A stretch of 64,000 nucleotides of DNA from Siphonodentalium dalli. Taxonomy: Eukaryota; Mollusca; Scaphopoda; Gadilida; Siphonodentaliidae. The translations under genes were made by a program, and so were the position numbers. Shown piece by piece: positions 1 through 12,300 of this stretch. The stretch is taken from NCBI GenBank assembly GCA_032622095.1, contig CP136068.1, positions 52,634,443-52,698,442 on the forward strand, in the 5' to 3' direction. Below the pieces are notes generated by a model. The model did no database searches, was not told the origin of the DNA, and saw only the letters and a list, made by a program, of their open reading frames with translations. How positions within the stretch are numbered: the stretch's first letter is position 1; every line of letters starts with the position of its first letter.

Positions 1-420
1 GAGTCAAGCCAACAGATCAAAGGGAGCCTCCACCATCGCCTGCTGCAGGTGGTCATGCCCAAGCTAATATCCTGGCCAAGCTGGAGGGTGGGGAGAGGTC
101 ATTTTTCTCCGATCCCTTCACGGAGGAGTGGCAGGCAAGGCCGCATTTTGTCATTAAGACGAGCATGGCCAGGGGGATGCGGCGCTTTACCTCATGGGTA
201 CGGCCCCTGCCTACGCTTAAGCTGCTGGAGGCCCATCTGCCGGTGTCGATTTGTAGGCACGCGATTTGGCAGCTTTAGCGCCCAGAACTGCTGGCGTTTG
301 GTGGGGGACAAATGTCCTGGAGGTCCCAAGTACCCTGTCTTCTCCACCAGACGTTTCCCCACAGACTGATTGTACCGCCGAGGCGTAATCGGGGGAGCGT
401 GAACTGGTCCTGCCCTTAGA
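1..420. repeat. Composite repeat, block A (related to 24,360-24,700)
   Basis: This GC-rich stretch shares words with 24,360-24,700, including ggcaggcaaggccg, ccggtgtcg, tgtcctgg and ggtcccaagtaccc, and ends in gggagcgtgaactg-tcctgcc. It has no convincing protein. The open frames in it do not agree between the two copies, so it is treated as a diverged dispersed repeat. Confidence 0.75.
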
Positions 421-960
421 ACAGTTATCACACGTTCACATGTCTCTGAGGTACCTATGTATCAATATACACATTGCGTATATATATATATAAAATGATA
501 TAATATATATATCTGGGGGATATATATATTAAGTTTTCCTCATGAGACCATGTCAGAAGGCCCTACCAAAGCTGCGCCCATCAATCCAATGGTCGGAGCC
601 AGATCACAGCTCCCTGTCATGATCCAACGTATCACTAAATATAGATATATAACCCCACAGAGAACATGTCGCATGGCTCTGAGGTACCTATGTATCACAA
701 GATATCATTGCAGAAACCAGGTGATACAAATCTTTCGCATATATAGATATATAAAATGATATAATAGATATATCATGGTGATATATAAGTCATCATGAGA
801 TCATGTCATAAGACCCTACCAAAGCTGCGCCCAACAATCCAATGGTCGGAGCCAGAGCAGAGATCCCTGGCACAATCAAATGTATCATTAAAGATATATA
901 TATAGCCCCTCAGAGAACATGACTAACAGCCATGAGCATCGGGAGCGCATGGCCGAACAC
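421..960. repeat. Tandem pair of ~230-bp AT-rich units (third copy at 21,390-21,650)
   Basis: Two head-to-tail units run from tctgaggtacctatgtatca, through an (AT)n tract, to ccctaccaaagctgcg and aatccaatggtcggagcc, at ~449-673 and ~681-920. A third copy at 21,390-21,650 has the same order. The units contain long TA-rich runs that could form cruciforms. No coding sequence is seen. Confidence 0.8.
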
Positions 961-2000
961 CGCAGGTGACCAGAGCATCCAATGAGAAAGCAAACCGCTA
1001 CTCTCAGGTGCCAAATAATAATGTCGGTACGATTATTAATTTTGGAGAAATTTCCCAACGATCACCATCCTTTGGAATGGAGATAGACAGCAAAATGTGC
1101 AATCACAAGTATTATGTTAAGCCTAAATCCACACACATTACTATTATTAGGCCATCACGACAACTAGGCACCTGAGCGCAGTCCACGTTCCCAGCGGAAT
1201 ACCCACCGCGATCCGATTCTAAGAAATGAAGGTGCGCCTTCTACAACCGAAATCAGTTCAAATGATGTACAATGTAGTCAGATGATAAACCCAGGTTAAT
1301 TTTCACGGTCACCATACGGAATATTCAGGTCTGAGCCTCTGCCCCCCCCCAAACATGCAGCAGAACGACCTAGATGTGTGATAGGTCGGTTAGTGTGAAG
1401 CATGCAGCAAACTAGGGGAAGACCCGCTCTAAAAATTGCTCCCCTAGGAAGGAAACGAATGAAATTATCATCCTCCTAGTAAAGGATACACATTCCTTTT
1501 ATAATGTTGTTTTATTTTAATTTGAAGAGCCAAGATAGAGAGGAACTCCCCCACCTACACCTAAGTGGTCCTGCTTAAGGCATGTTTAAGGAAGAGAGGA
1601 CAAATCCAGCATAGACCGAAATGCGCAGAGTTGGCAGCATGGTTTCAGGCCCTTACGATCGGGCATCTGGTGCCATGGGGATGGGATCCACTCATACGGG
1701 GTGGTCCCCTGCCTGCGTCTTAGGAAAGGTCGGTAATGCTGGTTAATGAGCTTCCTCGAAAGCTTAGCTGGACAGCGCAAATGTCTTTGCCTGTTTGATT
1801 GTCTATGTGCCAGATAATCAAATTGATATGGGCAATAGAAGGATGAAGAGCCATGCGGATGGACTCTTGTCGGAAAGGCTATTGGCAGTGGTCGTGGGAC
1901 ACGTGACAATATAAATGCTTTCCATGTAAATACGCTTCATTCGTGTGTGAAGTCTATTCTCCATATCAACGGTATGAAAGGTCGGGACACGTATATATTT
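921..2000. repeat. Composite repeat, block B (related to 21,640-22,640)
   Basis: The same sequence order occurs at 21,640-22,640: actaacagccat, gcaaaccgctactctcag, aagaaatgaaggtgcgc, gcagcaaactaggggaagac, tggtttcaggccctta and atggactctt. The two copies differ by point changes and small indels, including a stretch around 1,000-1,130 missing from the right copy. I see no gene. Confidence 0.8.
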
Positions 2001-2640
2001 GAAAATTCATTGAGACTCCAGCTAGTCCATGAATACCTTCAAAACACCTACCATGCCCTTTATGAACAATGCATGCTGTATTGGATGTACAGCCTGTACT
2101 TGTACCAAGCTCACATTTGATATGGTTACTTGCCATAAATAATGTCTCCACCCACCTTCTTTTCGGTAAACCTGAACAGGAAGGATAGCAATTATGTTTG
2201 TATTCCGGAAGGAGACACCATTTAGTCGAGAAACAACCCAGCAATTTTGAAAGGATGGGTTAATTTTGGATACACTTCAGAATAATAACTAAAATCTGGA
2301 ATTGAGACAATAGTGAAACTGTCATCACAACTAATTTTAGTGTCATGCTTGCAATCATTAAATGCTAGCAGTTCAAAATTCGACAGTGAAGTTGAAGCAC
2401 TGTACGAGAATCGAATCATGTACCGGGTACTCAACAGAATTCTGACTCTTGTCAGATGTCAATCCCTGTCTGAAATTAATGACACTAACGAATCTTAGTA
2501 CCACGACAGTCGTTATTTTTCTGATATTGATAAACTGTAGTCAACTTCACATCTAGATCATAGGAGACATGTGTGACAGTATTGAAACAGAAAACACAAA
2601 GTATTTTGTGAAAGCATGTTGTTTTGATGAGTTCTAGTGA
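2001..2640. other. Non-coding stretch, no gene seen
   Basis: This is AT-rich sequence with only short open frames and no recognisable domain. The part at 2,500-2,640 loosely resembles 3,020-3,180 (gttattcttag/gttatttttct ... gataaac ... cacaaagtatt), so it is probably a degenerate copy of the block that follows. Confidence 0.4.
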
Positions 2641-2935
2641 CTCCAGTAGTGTTCTTTAACATGCACACACATAGGTGTGTTCATGGGTCAGCCATTAAGT
2701 TTTAATTGTCCACACCCGATCGCACAGCGTAGTGTACCCACGACAACATACCTGAACAAGTGTTGTAATGGGGAAAGTCGGCATTTGCATTCGGATTTTA
2801 TTCAGTAATCTCGAATGGGACTTTTTAGCCTGACAAACTTGGTATCAGACCGAGTTCTGATTTCTGTCAGAATACCCTGACCAGGGTGCGATCCCCGGTC
2901 TGCTAGCACATGGCTGAGATTGTTACATTGAAGTT
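2640..2935 (-). repeat. tRNA-derived SINE, copy 1
   Basis: Read on the minus strand, it starts with a B-box-like GACCGGGGATCGCACCCTGG and continues through a body containing ctgaataaaatccgaatgc and gtatgttgtcgtgggt. It ends with gtgcatgttaaagaacac, a 3' word common in invertebrate SINEs. The upstream A-box part is degraded. Copy 2 (25,070-25,585) is in the same orientation. Confidence 0.6.
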
Positions 2936-3802
2936 GATGCTCTGTTACGAGAATCAAACCATGAACAGAATTATAACCCTTGTCAAATATCAATCTCTGT
3001 CAATTTATTAAAGTAATAATGACACTACTGTTGTTATTCTTAGGTACCTGTTTTTACATTGATAAACCAAGACGTAATCAACTTTAAGTTCAAATGTGAC
3101 CAACACATCTGGATCAGTTGTATTGAACCATAAAACAACAAAGTAATATGTGAAATAATGTTGTTCATAACATTATGATAGATAGCGTCAGTAGCGATGG
3201 TAATTATTGCTAAATAAATGTCCACGCGTAAATAAATTCCCACGAAATTAGGAGACTTCCGGTCGCGAATCACGTGGCATTTTTTATATCTGACAAATTC
3301 TATCATACCTTATAGGTGCTATAATAATTACATAGATGTATTGCTCACAATAATCTATGCGCCTCGTAAGGCCTTGAAATGGCAGCTGATTATGGCGAAA
3401 TGTCGATTTTCATATTCGATAAATTTTAAGTCCGTCGCCTGTTCGAAAACACGGACAATTATATGTTTGAAGCGAAACGGTCTGTGAATTCGAAACAATA
3501 ATTCTAAAAACGAACGCGTAGGCGACCAGTAAATATTGTATCGATAAATTGAATTTGTCGTCTAGTTGTTAAACGACAAATTCGGAACAATACTCCCTTT
3601 AGACTTCCGTTCGGTTTCGTAGCAGAAAATAAAATGCCGAATTCAATCTGTAAAGTGAGTTATATTGGGACTGCGCATGCGTGACTGATTCCGAGCAAGC
3701 CAATGGTAGGCAACCAAAAAGTTAACCCCTTTCTACTATGGTTTACAAACGCAGGACATATATCCTTATAGTTCAGTGTGAAAGGCTTCCTTTAGCGGAA
3801 AT
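2936..3802 (+). repeat. Composite repeat, block C, leading into the copia ORF
   Basis: This stretch matches 25,280-26,252 nearly end to end, including ggacatatatcc and ttcagtgtgaaaggcttcc near its end. In the left copy the boundary word ...cctttagcggaaat is followed directly by the copia start codon; in the right copy it is followed by a 24-bp tandem repeat. It could be a leader or promoter of a retroelement, but no matching sequence follows the copia ORF, so it is not shown to be an LTR. Confidence 0.65.
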
Positions 3803-5692
3803 ATGATGGCTACCGGCAACTACAAAACGCCACCGATATTTTCGGAAGCAAAACCATATGAAAGATGGGTAGATGAACTGAAAGTATGGCAGACAATTAC
3901 TGAATTGGCAGTTGAGAAGCAAGCATCGGCTATTGCACTTTCGTTGCCTGAAAATGAAGGCTCTATTCGTGATAAAGTATTCAGTGAGATACCTTTGGAA
4001 AAGTTGGCTTCAAAGGATGGATTCAAAATACTTCTTGAGTACATGGACAGTATTTACAAAAAAGATGAACTGTCTTCAGCTTATGAAGTTCACACAGAGT
4101 TTGATCGCTTCAGGAAAACACCTGAAATCGATATGGAACATTATTTAATGGAATTTGAAAAACGTTATAACAAAACTGTGAAATTTAAAATGACATTACC
4201 TCAATCAGTCCTTGCATTTAGACTTTTGGATGGTACTTGCCTTGAACATAAAGATCGACAGCTTGTGTTGACAGCAGTAAATTACAATGAAGATAAGACC
4301 CTATTTAAACAAATGTCTAATTCACTGAGAAAATTCTTTGGAAAACAGTCTACATACATTTCAAACAGTACTGCTAGTAGATCTTCAACAGAAAGACAAT
4401 ATATAAAAGTAGAACCTGAGGATTCTGAGGCTTTTATTGCATCAAATGGTGAGAGAGGTCGTGGTCGACAGAACTATATGAGAGGTTACATGTACTCTCA
4501 TCGAGGTACTGGTAGAGGACATGGAAATTCAAGTGCTTACAACTCTAAGAAGAGAACCAACCCAATAGGTACAAATGGAAAACCCATGCGCTGTATTGTT
4601 TGTGATAGTGTAATGCATTTCGCGGCGGCTTGTCCCCATTCTTACGAAAATAGGGAAAAGAAAGCATATATTGGCAGCAATTGTGAACAAGAAATAGAAG
4701 CTGTTTTATTCACTGGAAACATTCCGGAAGATATTGTTCTTGTAACTGAATCAATCAGTTCGGCAGTTCTAGACAGTGCCTGCACATCCACAGTAGCTGG
4801 ATCATTGTGGATGCAAAGATTCTTAGACACTTTATCATCAGGAAAAATGGCTATCGTTAAACGAGAGGAAAGTGATGCTGTTTTCCGCTTTGGTGGAGGG
4901 ACTAAACTCAAATCTCAAGGAAAAGTCACGTTTCCATGTGAATTAGCAGGCGTCAAGTGTTCTATCACAGCAGACATTATTGAAAGTGATATTCCTCTAC
5001 TATTGGGGAAGCCTTCAATGAAAAAGGCTAGGATTGTTCTGGATCTGGAAAATGATCGTGCTACCATATTTGGGAAACCTGTTGATCTTCATCTGACATC
5101 GTGTGGGCATTACTGTGTTCCTTTATATCAATCAGAACTTTCTATTGAAGACACATGTATTGTGGACATCTTCAACAAAGAAGACAACTCACCAAAGAAA
5201 ATGGAGACTATTATAAGTAAGTTGCATAAACAATTTGCCCATCCTGGTGCAGAGAGATTAAAACTATTATTGAAGGATGCTGGGGTGACATCGAAAACTT
5301 ATTTGGATCTAGCAGAAACTGTTTCGGCAAAATGTGACATTTGTAAGAGATACAAAAAAACTCCAAGTCGCCCTGTTGTGTGTTTCCCACACAAATTTAA
5401 TCAAATTGTGGCAATGGATCTTAAGGAATGGAAGAATGGACTTTATTTTTTGCATCTGATAGACATGGCAACAAGATTTTCTTTGGCATGTGTTATTTGT
5501 GACAAAAACCCAGAAACAATAATTGACAATGTTATGAAAATGTGGATTGGAGGGGGTTTTGGTGCACCAGATAAGTTTTTAACAGATAACGGAGGTGAGT
5601 TTGCAAACATGAAATACAAGGATATGGCTGAAAACTTGAACATTGAAGTGGTAAATAGAGCTGCTAACAGCCCTTGGCAGAATGGTGTCTGA
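3803..5692 (+). pseudogene. Ty1/copia Gag-protease-integrase part, interrupted by a stop
   Basis: This 629-codon frame begins at the second ATG of a retrotransposon polyprotein. Residues ~1-220 are Gag-like. A CCHC zinc knuckle (C-x2-C-x4-H-x4-C) starts near residue 264. A protease-like LDSACTSTVAG lies at ~323, with DSAC where most copia proteases have D-S/T-G. The integrase zinc region (LHKQFAHPG ... CDIC) lies at ~474-515, and the first two catalytic aspartates are in MDLKEW (~539) and TDNGGEF (~595). The frame stops inside PWQNGV, just before the third catalytic residue, and the sequence continues in another frame. Such a break would inactivate the element. Confidence 0.93.
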
Positions 5693-6389
5693 GAGGAATC
5701 ATGCTGTGGTTGATAACAATGTGAGCAAAATCCTTCTTGAAAATCCTAATACAGATTTGGAGACTGCATTAATTTGGGCTGTAAATGCCAAAAACTCTTT
5801 ACAAATGGTGTATGGTTACAGTCCCTACCAGCTTGTATTTGGATCTAATCCCAACTTGCCATCTATCCTTGTAGATAAGCCTCCTGCTTTGGAAGGAACT
5901 ACACAGACCGAGATCTTTGCAAAACATCTTAGCGCTTTACATTCTTCAAGGAAAGCATTCATTGAAGCTGAGACTTCAGAGAAGATAAGAAGGGCCCACA
6001 GACATCAAGTGCATCCTAGCGGAGAGGTTTATGATATTGGAGATAAAGTTTACTTCAAAAGAGAGAAAAGTCATCAATGGGGTGGTCCTGCTAAAGTACG
6101 AGGACAGGATGGAAAGATAATATTTCTCCGACATGGAAGCACCTACATAAGAGTTCCTTCATGCAGGATCGTAAAAGTTGGAAATGAGTTAATAGATCCA
6201 ACATCAAAACTTTGGATGAAACTGTTGGCAGACCCTGTGACAGTGAGTTGTTTAATGAAAATACAGTTACCAGTAACGAAAATGTGTCTGCACCTACATG
6301 TATTAATCATGACAGTGATTCTGATGCTGCAAGTTGTTCCGAAACTGGAACTGATAACAGGTCATCCCGGAATCAGAATGAAGATATGA
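5682..6389 (+). pseudogene. Ty1/copia integrase C-terminal part (shifted frame)
   Basis: This is the continuation of the polyprotein in another frame. It starts with ERNH, which holds the catalytic Glu of the integrase, followed by a copia-typical GYSPYQLVFG and a GDKVYFKRE-type integrase C-terminal region. Useful similarity ends around 6,190-6,230, where the frame of the next segment takes over. The tail to 6,389 is out-of-frame reading. Confidence 0.88.
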
Positions 6390-7936
6390 TATTCCCAAAA
6401 ATTGGACAATCAATAAGATTCATCTCTATCGATGACAGTGAATGGAAGAATGCTGAAGTGATAAGTCGAGCAGGAAAAGTAACTGGAAAGTATAAGAACT
6501 GGCTAAATGTGAAAATTAGAGAAGAAAGTGGGGAGTTTATACAGGCAGTTGATTTCTTAAAAGGTATCGTGAAATGGGGGGATTTAGAAACTTACAACGC
6601 TGAGGAAACACCAGTTTCATCAGATTCTGAAATCACGGAATTGGAAGTGAATGAAACAAAATGTTCCACTGTTCATGATGATATAACTGTTGCCAATATG
6701 AAGGAGATGGATAACTGGAAGAAATTCAATGTGTACGAGGAAGTGGAGGACAAAGGTCAGTCATCTATATCTTCCAGATGGGTGATAACAGAAAAGGTTT
6801 CAGGTGAAAATACTGAGATTAAAGCAAGGCTTGTTGCAAGAGGGTTTGAAGAGAAGGATCCACATAGAACTGATTCTCCAACAGCCGGTAAGGAAACTCT
6901 CAAAATATTCCTTGGACTTGCATCAACTATGTCTTGGGAATGTAATATCATAGATATCAAAGCAGCTTTCCTACAAGGAAATCAGATTGGTAGAGAGGTT
7001 TTCTTAAAACCACCCAGAGATTTGTCATGTGATAATAAACTATGGAAACTCAAGAAATGTGTCTACGGACTAAATGATGCCTCAAGGGAATGGTATTTCA
7101 GAGTATGTGAGGTAATGAAATCTCTTAGATGTGAGCAGTCTGTGTTCGATTCTGCACTTTTCTATTTTCATCATGGAGACAATCTGTGTGGTTTATTTCT
7201 TATACATGTTGATGACTTTCTATGGTGTGGAACTGATCAGTTTAAACAAGGTGTGATTGATAAAATTCTGTCGACATTCAAAATTGGCAAACAAGCCAAT
7301 CAGCAATTCAAATACATTGGATTAGGGATTCGTCAAAAGAAAAACTGTGTAGAAATCAACCAAGACCACTATATTTATTCACTTTATGAGATTCCGATGT
7401 CTGCTCAACGTGCATCAAGAAAGAATGACTCTCTAAATAAGGACGAGATAACCCAACTTCGCTGCTCTATAGGACAGATAAACTGGGTGGTAGGGCAAAC
7501 ACGACCTGAATCTGCTTATGATGCCCTAGAATTGAGTACATCAGTCAAGGATCCGAAAGTGGAACATATTCTTAAGGCTAATAAACTCATCAAAAGACTA
7601 AAATTGGATCCTTACAGTATTGTGTTTCCAAAACTTTCCGTAAACAACAGCTTGAGATTAAAGGTTTATTGTGATGCTTCACTTGCAAACCTCCCGGATG
7701 GTTTCTCAAGTACAGCTGGTTTCATCATATTCCTTACTGATGAAAAAGGAGCATCATTCACAGTTTGTTGGAAATCTGTAAAAATCAGAAGAGTGGTAAA
7801 AAGTACATTGGCAGCTGAAACTTTAGCAATGGTTGATGCAGTTGATATGGCTTTCTATTTAGGATGCATTATCAGTGAACTTCTTCATTGTGAAAAAGGA
7901 CAAAATGTTATTCCACTGGATGTTTTCAGACAATAA
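6212..7936 (+). pseudogene. Ty1/copia reverse transcriptase-RNase H part
   Basis: It starts with an acidic/Ser-rich linker, then a reverse transcriptase (RVT_2 type): ARLVARGFEE, DIKAAFLQG, VYGLNDASREWY, and the catalytic IHVDDFLW, with HVDD where YVDD is usual. RNase H follows with VYCDAS, the CWKSVKIRRVVKSTLAAETL region, and an acidic YLGC segment. The frame ends at a stop after PLDVF, and the remainder is in another frame. The organisation protease-integrase-RT-RNase H identifies Ty1/copia. The GalEa-like branch common in aquatic animals is possible but was not tested. Confidence 0.93.
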
Positions 7937-8096
7937 ATCTTTGTTGGAAAACATCAGTTCAACAAAGCAACCTTCGGAAAAGAGGCTCTGTATAGACATA
8001 TCCAGTCTAAAGCAGATGCTGAACAAGGGAGAAATATCTAATATTCACTGGGTTGAAAGTGCATCGCAGTTGTCAGACTGTTTGACGAAACGATGA
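7875..8096 (+). pseudogene. Ty1/copia RNase H C-terminal part (shifted frame)
   Basis: Meaningful sequence starts near 7,925 with SDNKSLLENI and continues through CIDISSLKQML to HWVESASQLSDCLTKR-stop. These are the usual final motifs of copia RNase H (D-x-KSL, IDI, W-V-x-x-x-xQLADxLTK). This is the third break in the same reading frame, so the copy is a dead or misassembled element. Confidence 0.88.
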
Positions 8097-8560
8097 GCTG
8101 CAGCAAAACCATTGTGCACAATATTGGAGCATGGACATCTACCTGTACATGTATGATATTTATTCATGTGAGTGGTGACACAAAAGTGACATTGAAAATT
8201 TGTTTTGGATTGGGACAAATAATAGTGTATATACCGGTATATTTAATAGAAAAAAAAAAGTAAAAAGAAGAACAAAAAAAAAGAGAGAGAGAGAGAGGAA
8301 TCCTGTTAACTACAGTACATGTTTGAGTTATGTGGAGAGACAGTGAGATAGAGTTATTGCTCTTTGATAGCAACTGTATATACCGGAAGTGAGAGAGATT
8401 ACGTCAGTCGGGTTTAAATGTGGTGAGCGAGAAGAATGGAATAAAATAACTGAACGGAGACAATGGAAATGGAGGACACCGAAAGACTATGGGCCCGGTG
8501 ATGGAGATAGACATATAAGGTGAGCTTTTGTTACCAATGTTTTCAATGTATACAAAAACT
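8097..8560 (+). other. Copia 3' non-coding part with candidate polypurine tract and LTR start
   Basis: The stretch contains purine-rich runs (about 8,250-8,305), ending ...gagaggaatcc and followed by TGTTAACTACAG, which would be a normal start for a copia 3' LTR. Further in are a TATA-like tgtatatacc, an AATAAA near 8,441, and ataaggtgagc. No copy of this sequence is present upstream of 3,803, so the LTR assignment lacks the needed partner. Confidence 0.35.
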
Positions 8561-9343
8561 ACACTTATATCCTAACATGTGCACTTTATAGGCCTAAATA
8601 ACCTGGGGATTACCCCAATTTCGCATGCCTAGTCATGTGTGAGTGTGTCACCCCATTTCCAAACAACAACCAAATATTAAATGGGTGATCTCTTTGGCTT
8701 ATTGACCTGGCACCACAAGACACATGTATGCCATGAACTGCATTACTTCAGTCAACATGTTTTATTTATCTTTGTGAAATATGTTATAGTTATTATTCTA
8801 GATGCCATCAACTGACAGTTTTAGGACATACATGAACCTTAATGGATTATCTCGACGCCAAGTGGGAATAACGTTAACATATGCTTCAGTGCTTCATGAG
8901 ATGGACAGAAGTTACAGATTTTCTTCATAAAACATGCTGCATCGAAGGTCCCATGATGTTGTTAACTTAAACCTATACTAAATACTCATTGACGACTATT
9001 TCCATTGGGTCGCCTGTTGAAATTATTATCTAAACATTTCCCACCATTTAATATCAATCTTTTTGCAATCATATTATCTTTTCACCTTAATTTCATCTGC
9101 TAATTTATTCTGACCCCTTCAAATGAATAATAGACCATTCCTATGTATAATTTTATAACTGATAGGAGAATCCATTTATTAAAGAAAGGGTTAAACCTTT
9201 GACTCTTGTTAAATGGCACTGAAAGGGTTAAACCTTCCACAATTCATTTCATATAAAATGACTCTTTATTGTACTGATAGAGGATATTTTAAATAAATTC
9301 AGACTGATGTTTTCACTTCCATATTGCTTCAAATCACACTCAC
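8561..9343. other. Intronic or flanking sequence, no gene seen
   Basis: This is AT-rich sequence without coding potential. It contains a short direct repeat (aaagggttaaacctt ... aaagggttaaacctt, around 9,184 and 9,221). It would lie in the intron after exon k if the gene continues to the left. Confidence 0.5.
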
Positions 9344-9392
9344 TTATATTGATGGCAAAGCTCTCTGTCCCGTAGACATCGTAGAAGTGCAT
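9344..9392 (-). CDS. SLC37A2: SLC37A-like exon k (last exon seen)
   Basis: This 49-bp exon lies after ...cttatattcag and before GTGAGT. It encodes MHFYDVYGTESFAINI plus one base. It follows ...FAAPA in the place where family members have a short aromatic luminal loop before helix 10. The sequence is weakly conserved, so the call rests on position, splice sites and phase. The next exon (VNGPYALIT region) was not found between 1 and 9,343. Confidence 0.72.
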
Positions 9393-12300
9393 CTGAATAT
9401 AAGAAAATACATATAACAGTGAAAAATAGTGACTTTGGCATTGAAATCAAATTTTCAACAATCAGGATGGAAATGATGAAAACCATCGTTGAACTCTTGT
9501 TTTGAGAGCAAAGTAGCAATCTCATACACAATATAAATAATACTAGCAGGTGACCTGACTTTGTCCGGGCTTTGACCTTGAATTGACCATTTTGAAGGTC
9601 AAGGTCAGGGTATCAAATTTGTTTGAAACCCTGCGAAATCCGTTAATTTTTTAATTTAATGTGAGTTAATTCTGCCTTTTTAATCAAGAGAAATGATCAT
9701 TTGTGGGTACCTGTTTCAAGGTGAAGGTCACCTCGGGCGGAAAAACTGACCCGATGAAAATCTCCCCCATTCCCAGGAACCAGGCCTCAGCCTAGGAGTT
9801 CAGAACAGGGAGACTTGAAGTCTCCCTCCAGGAAATTTAGGGAGACTTCAGGAAATTTAGGGAGACTTCACGATAATCTGAAATATTAACTAAATTGATA
9901 ACTTTAATTTTTTTAAACTGTTGACTTTTAAAATCTGAAGAAATTAATTGTTGACTTCATAACTTTTAATATCTGAGACTGGATTATTATTATAAATTTT
10001 TATTTTTTGGAAATGGCTTTTGGCCACTGCTGTATTGTGGGTGTCTGTTAAAATAAACAATAAGGACTAATTAAGGAAGTGTAAAAGCTTTTAAAGAGTT
10101 TCTAAAGAGTTTATTGTTGAATACCAATATCACGACCATGTGATCAGTGAATCAGTGATGTCTGATGATAATCCGATTAAAGCAATAAACTTGACGAGTT
10201 TTATAGCTGTGTCACAATAGGTAGTGATTACTAGTAATGTGTTCTTAACAGAGACCAGTTGAGCTTATAATATACACCAGCAGGTTATTTACCTGCATTG
10301 TAACAAAGTAGGCCTACATGCAATTAATTTGCAACCGTTGACAGACAGCAAGTGGCCTGAGCGATAAATTGACAACAATTGTAATTTGCAATTAACACAT
10401 AGTTTTGACACAAATTAATCATTTTAAATGAGTTTTGATAGTAATAGTTTATTATGTAGATCTTTGATTTAACTAAGAACACTAAATTAAGTACTTCCAA
10501 TGCACATGCAAACCGCTGTGTTTAATAGTAAGCAAGCACGTGTTCTTGTTTGTAAACATATAAATAAAAATGTGCAATTCCAAAAAGTTAAAAAGTTGGA
10601 TTGGGAAACGGAGTCCGACACAAACTACTTTTGTAAAATTGAAAATTCATAGATATGTTTTAGTTTAAATTCAAAGACAGTATTATTTGTTTACATTGGC
10701 TACTGCATGAGCGGTGGTGACCATGTATGGCTATACAATTTGCGGTTACAAAATGACCCGACGGAACAAAGTAATGTCTAAATTCCAGTCTCATTAAAAC
10801 GAACCAGTAGCTCATCATAAACTTCGTTGCTCAGCGCAATTTGCCATTTCCAAAAACACCCAATCTGATTAGAATATGTGGATCGGGTACACAATGTATA
10901 ATCGATAAATAAAATGCCTCGTTGGAACAGTTGAGACTATATATATATTTTTTTGCAAAACGAGTCAAATTTTCACCGGTAAAATTACTGTAAATCCTAA
11001 GCTAGTTTTGTCAAATTTGGAAGGCGACTTCGTTTTCGCCTTGCAGACATCCGAGGGCGACTTCGTCGGCCCGAGGGTGAGAATTTCGCCCGAGTCGCCT
11101 CCTAGCATGGGGCCTGCCAGGAACCCCTAAGTACGAACACAGACATAATCACACAACACGCTCATGTCTGGACACATACACGCTCTTTATCAACAACACT
11201 GCGGATACGAACGCTCTTTAACTATCACGCGATTAACCCATGAAATGCCATTGCAGTGGCAGGGGATTGCAGAATGAGTGCTCTGACGTTCTCAGAAGCG
11301 GTGCGATGACACTCCATATGGGATTTTACCCTTAGATAGGAAGTTTGGACTCAATCCGTCTGGCAGTTTTCCCGGCCATAGCTAACAGACAAACAAACAA
11401 ACAAACAGAAGTCCCAAAATATATATTAGGTATATTCCGATGATATCTTAAGACCCATGGCTATAAAAACCAGATGAGCTTATAATAATATAATCATTTT
11501 AGATGAACAAACAGGGGTAATTCTAGAAATTTAACCTCCATTTGAAAGCCATTCAAAAAGTCAATGTCCACTCGTACTTTCTATGAGATCCTATAACCCA
11601 TGGTTGTTTTAGCATTCTGGACAGAAGATGGGCCCAGTATATATAATAGATTATAAACCTAATTTGAGAAATTTAAGATGATGAACAAGCCTTGAAATAG
11701 TGTGTCTGTCATTTGCAGAATGAGATTCCCAGAGGGTGAATTTAGTGATGCTACCCACATAGCGGGCTATCATCACCAAATTCACCCTCTTGGGACCTCA
11801 TTCTGCTTACAACTCAGCAGAATCAGGTTCCCAGAGGGTGAATTTGGTGATGCTAACCCGCTATGCGGGGTAGCATCACTAAATTCTCCCTCTGGGGACC
11901 TCATTCTGCAAATGACAGGCACACTATTTCAAGGCTTGATGATGAACACATATTGATTGACTCACAGCTGGAGCAGCAAAGAGAAGCATAACAAAACATG
12001 TAGATGCCCTCGCACCTGTCGCATCGGACACCACACCAGCAAAAATCCCTCCTGAAATAAGGGAATCAATTGAAATGATTAATGAATGAAGGCAGAAATT
12101 CGGTTATTCAAAAGTGTGGACAGGAAAACAGAATCTCAAAGTTGTTCATAACTTACAAATAAAGGAGTGATTTTCTCAAAAAATCTAGAAGGAAAACGTA
12201 ATCTCAAAAATACACACAAAGTACAAAGTTGTATATCAATGGAAACCTAATCTCTAAACTCCAAAACCTAATCTCCAAAACCAAATCTCCAAAATCCCAA

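Noticed and set aside
2936-3802. 5' LTR of the copia element
   Set aside because: No copy of this sequence follows the ORF, and no primer binding site is visible before the start codon. The sequence also occurs at 25.6-26.25 kb without copia.
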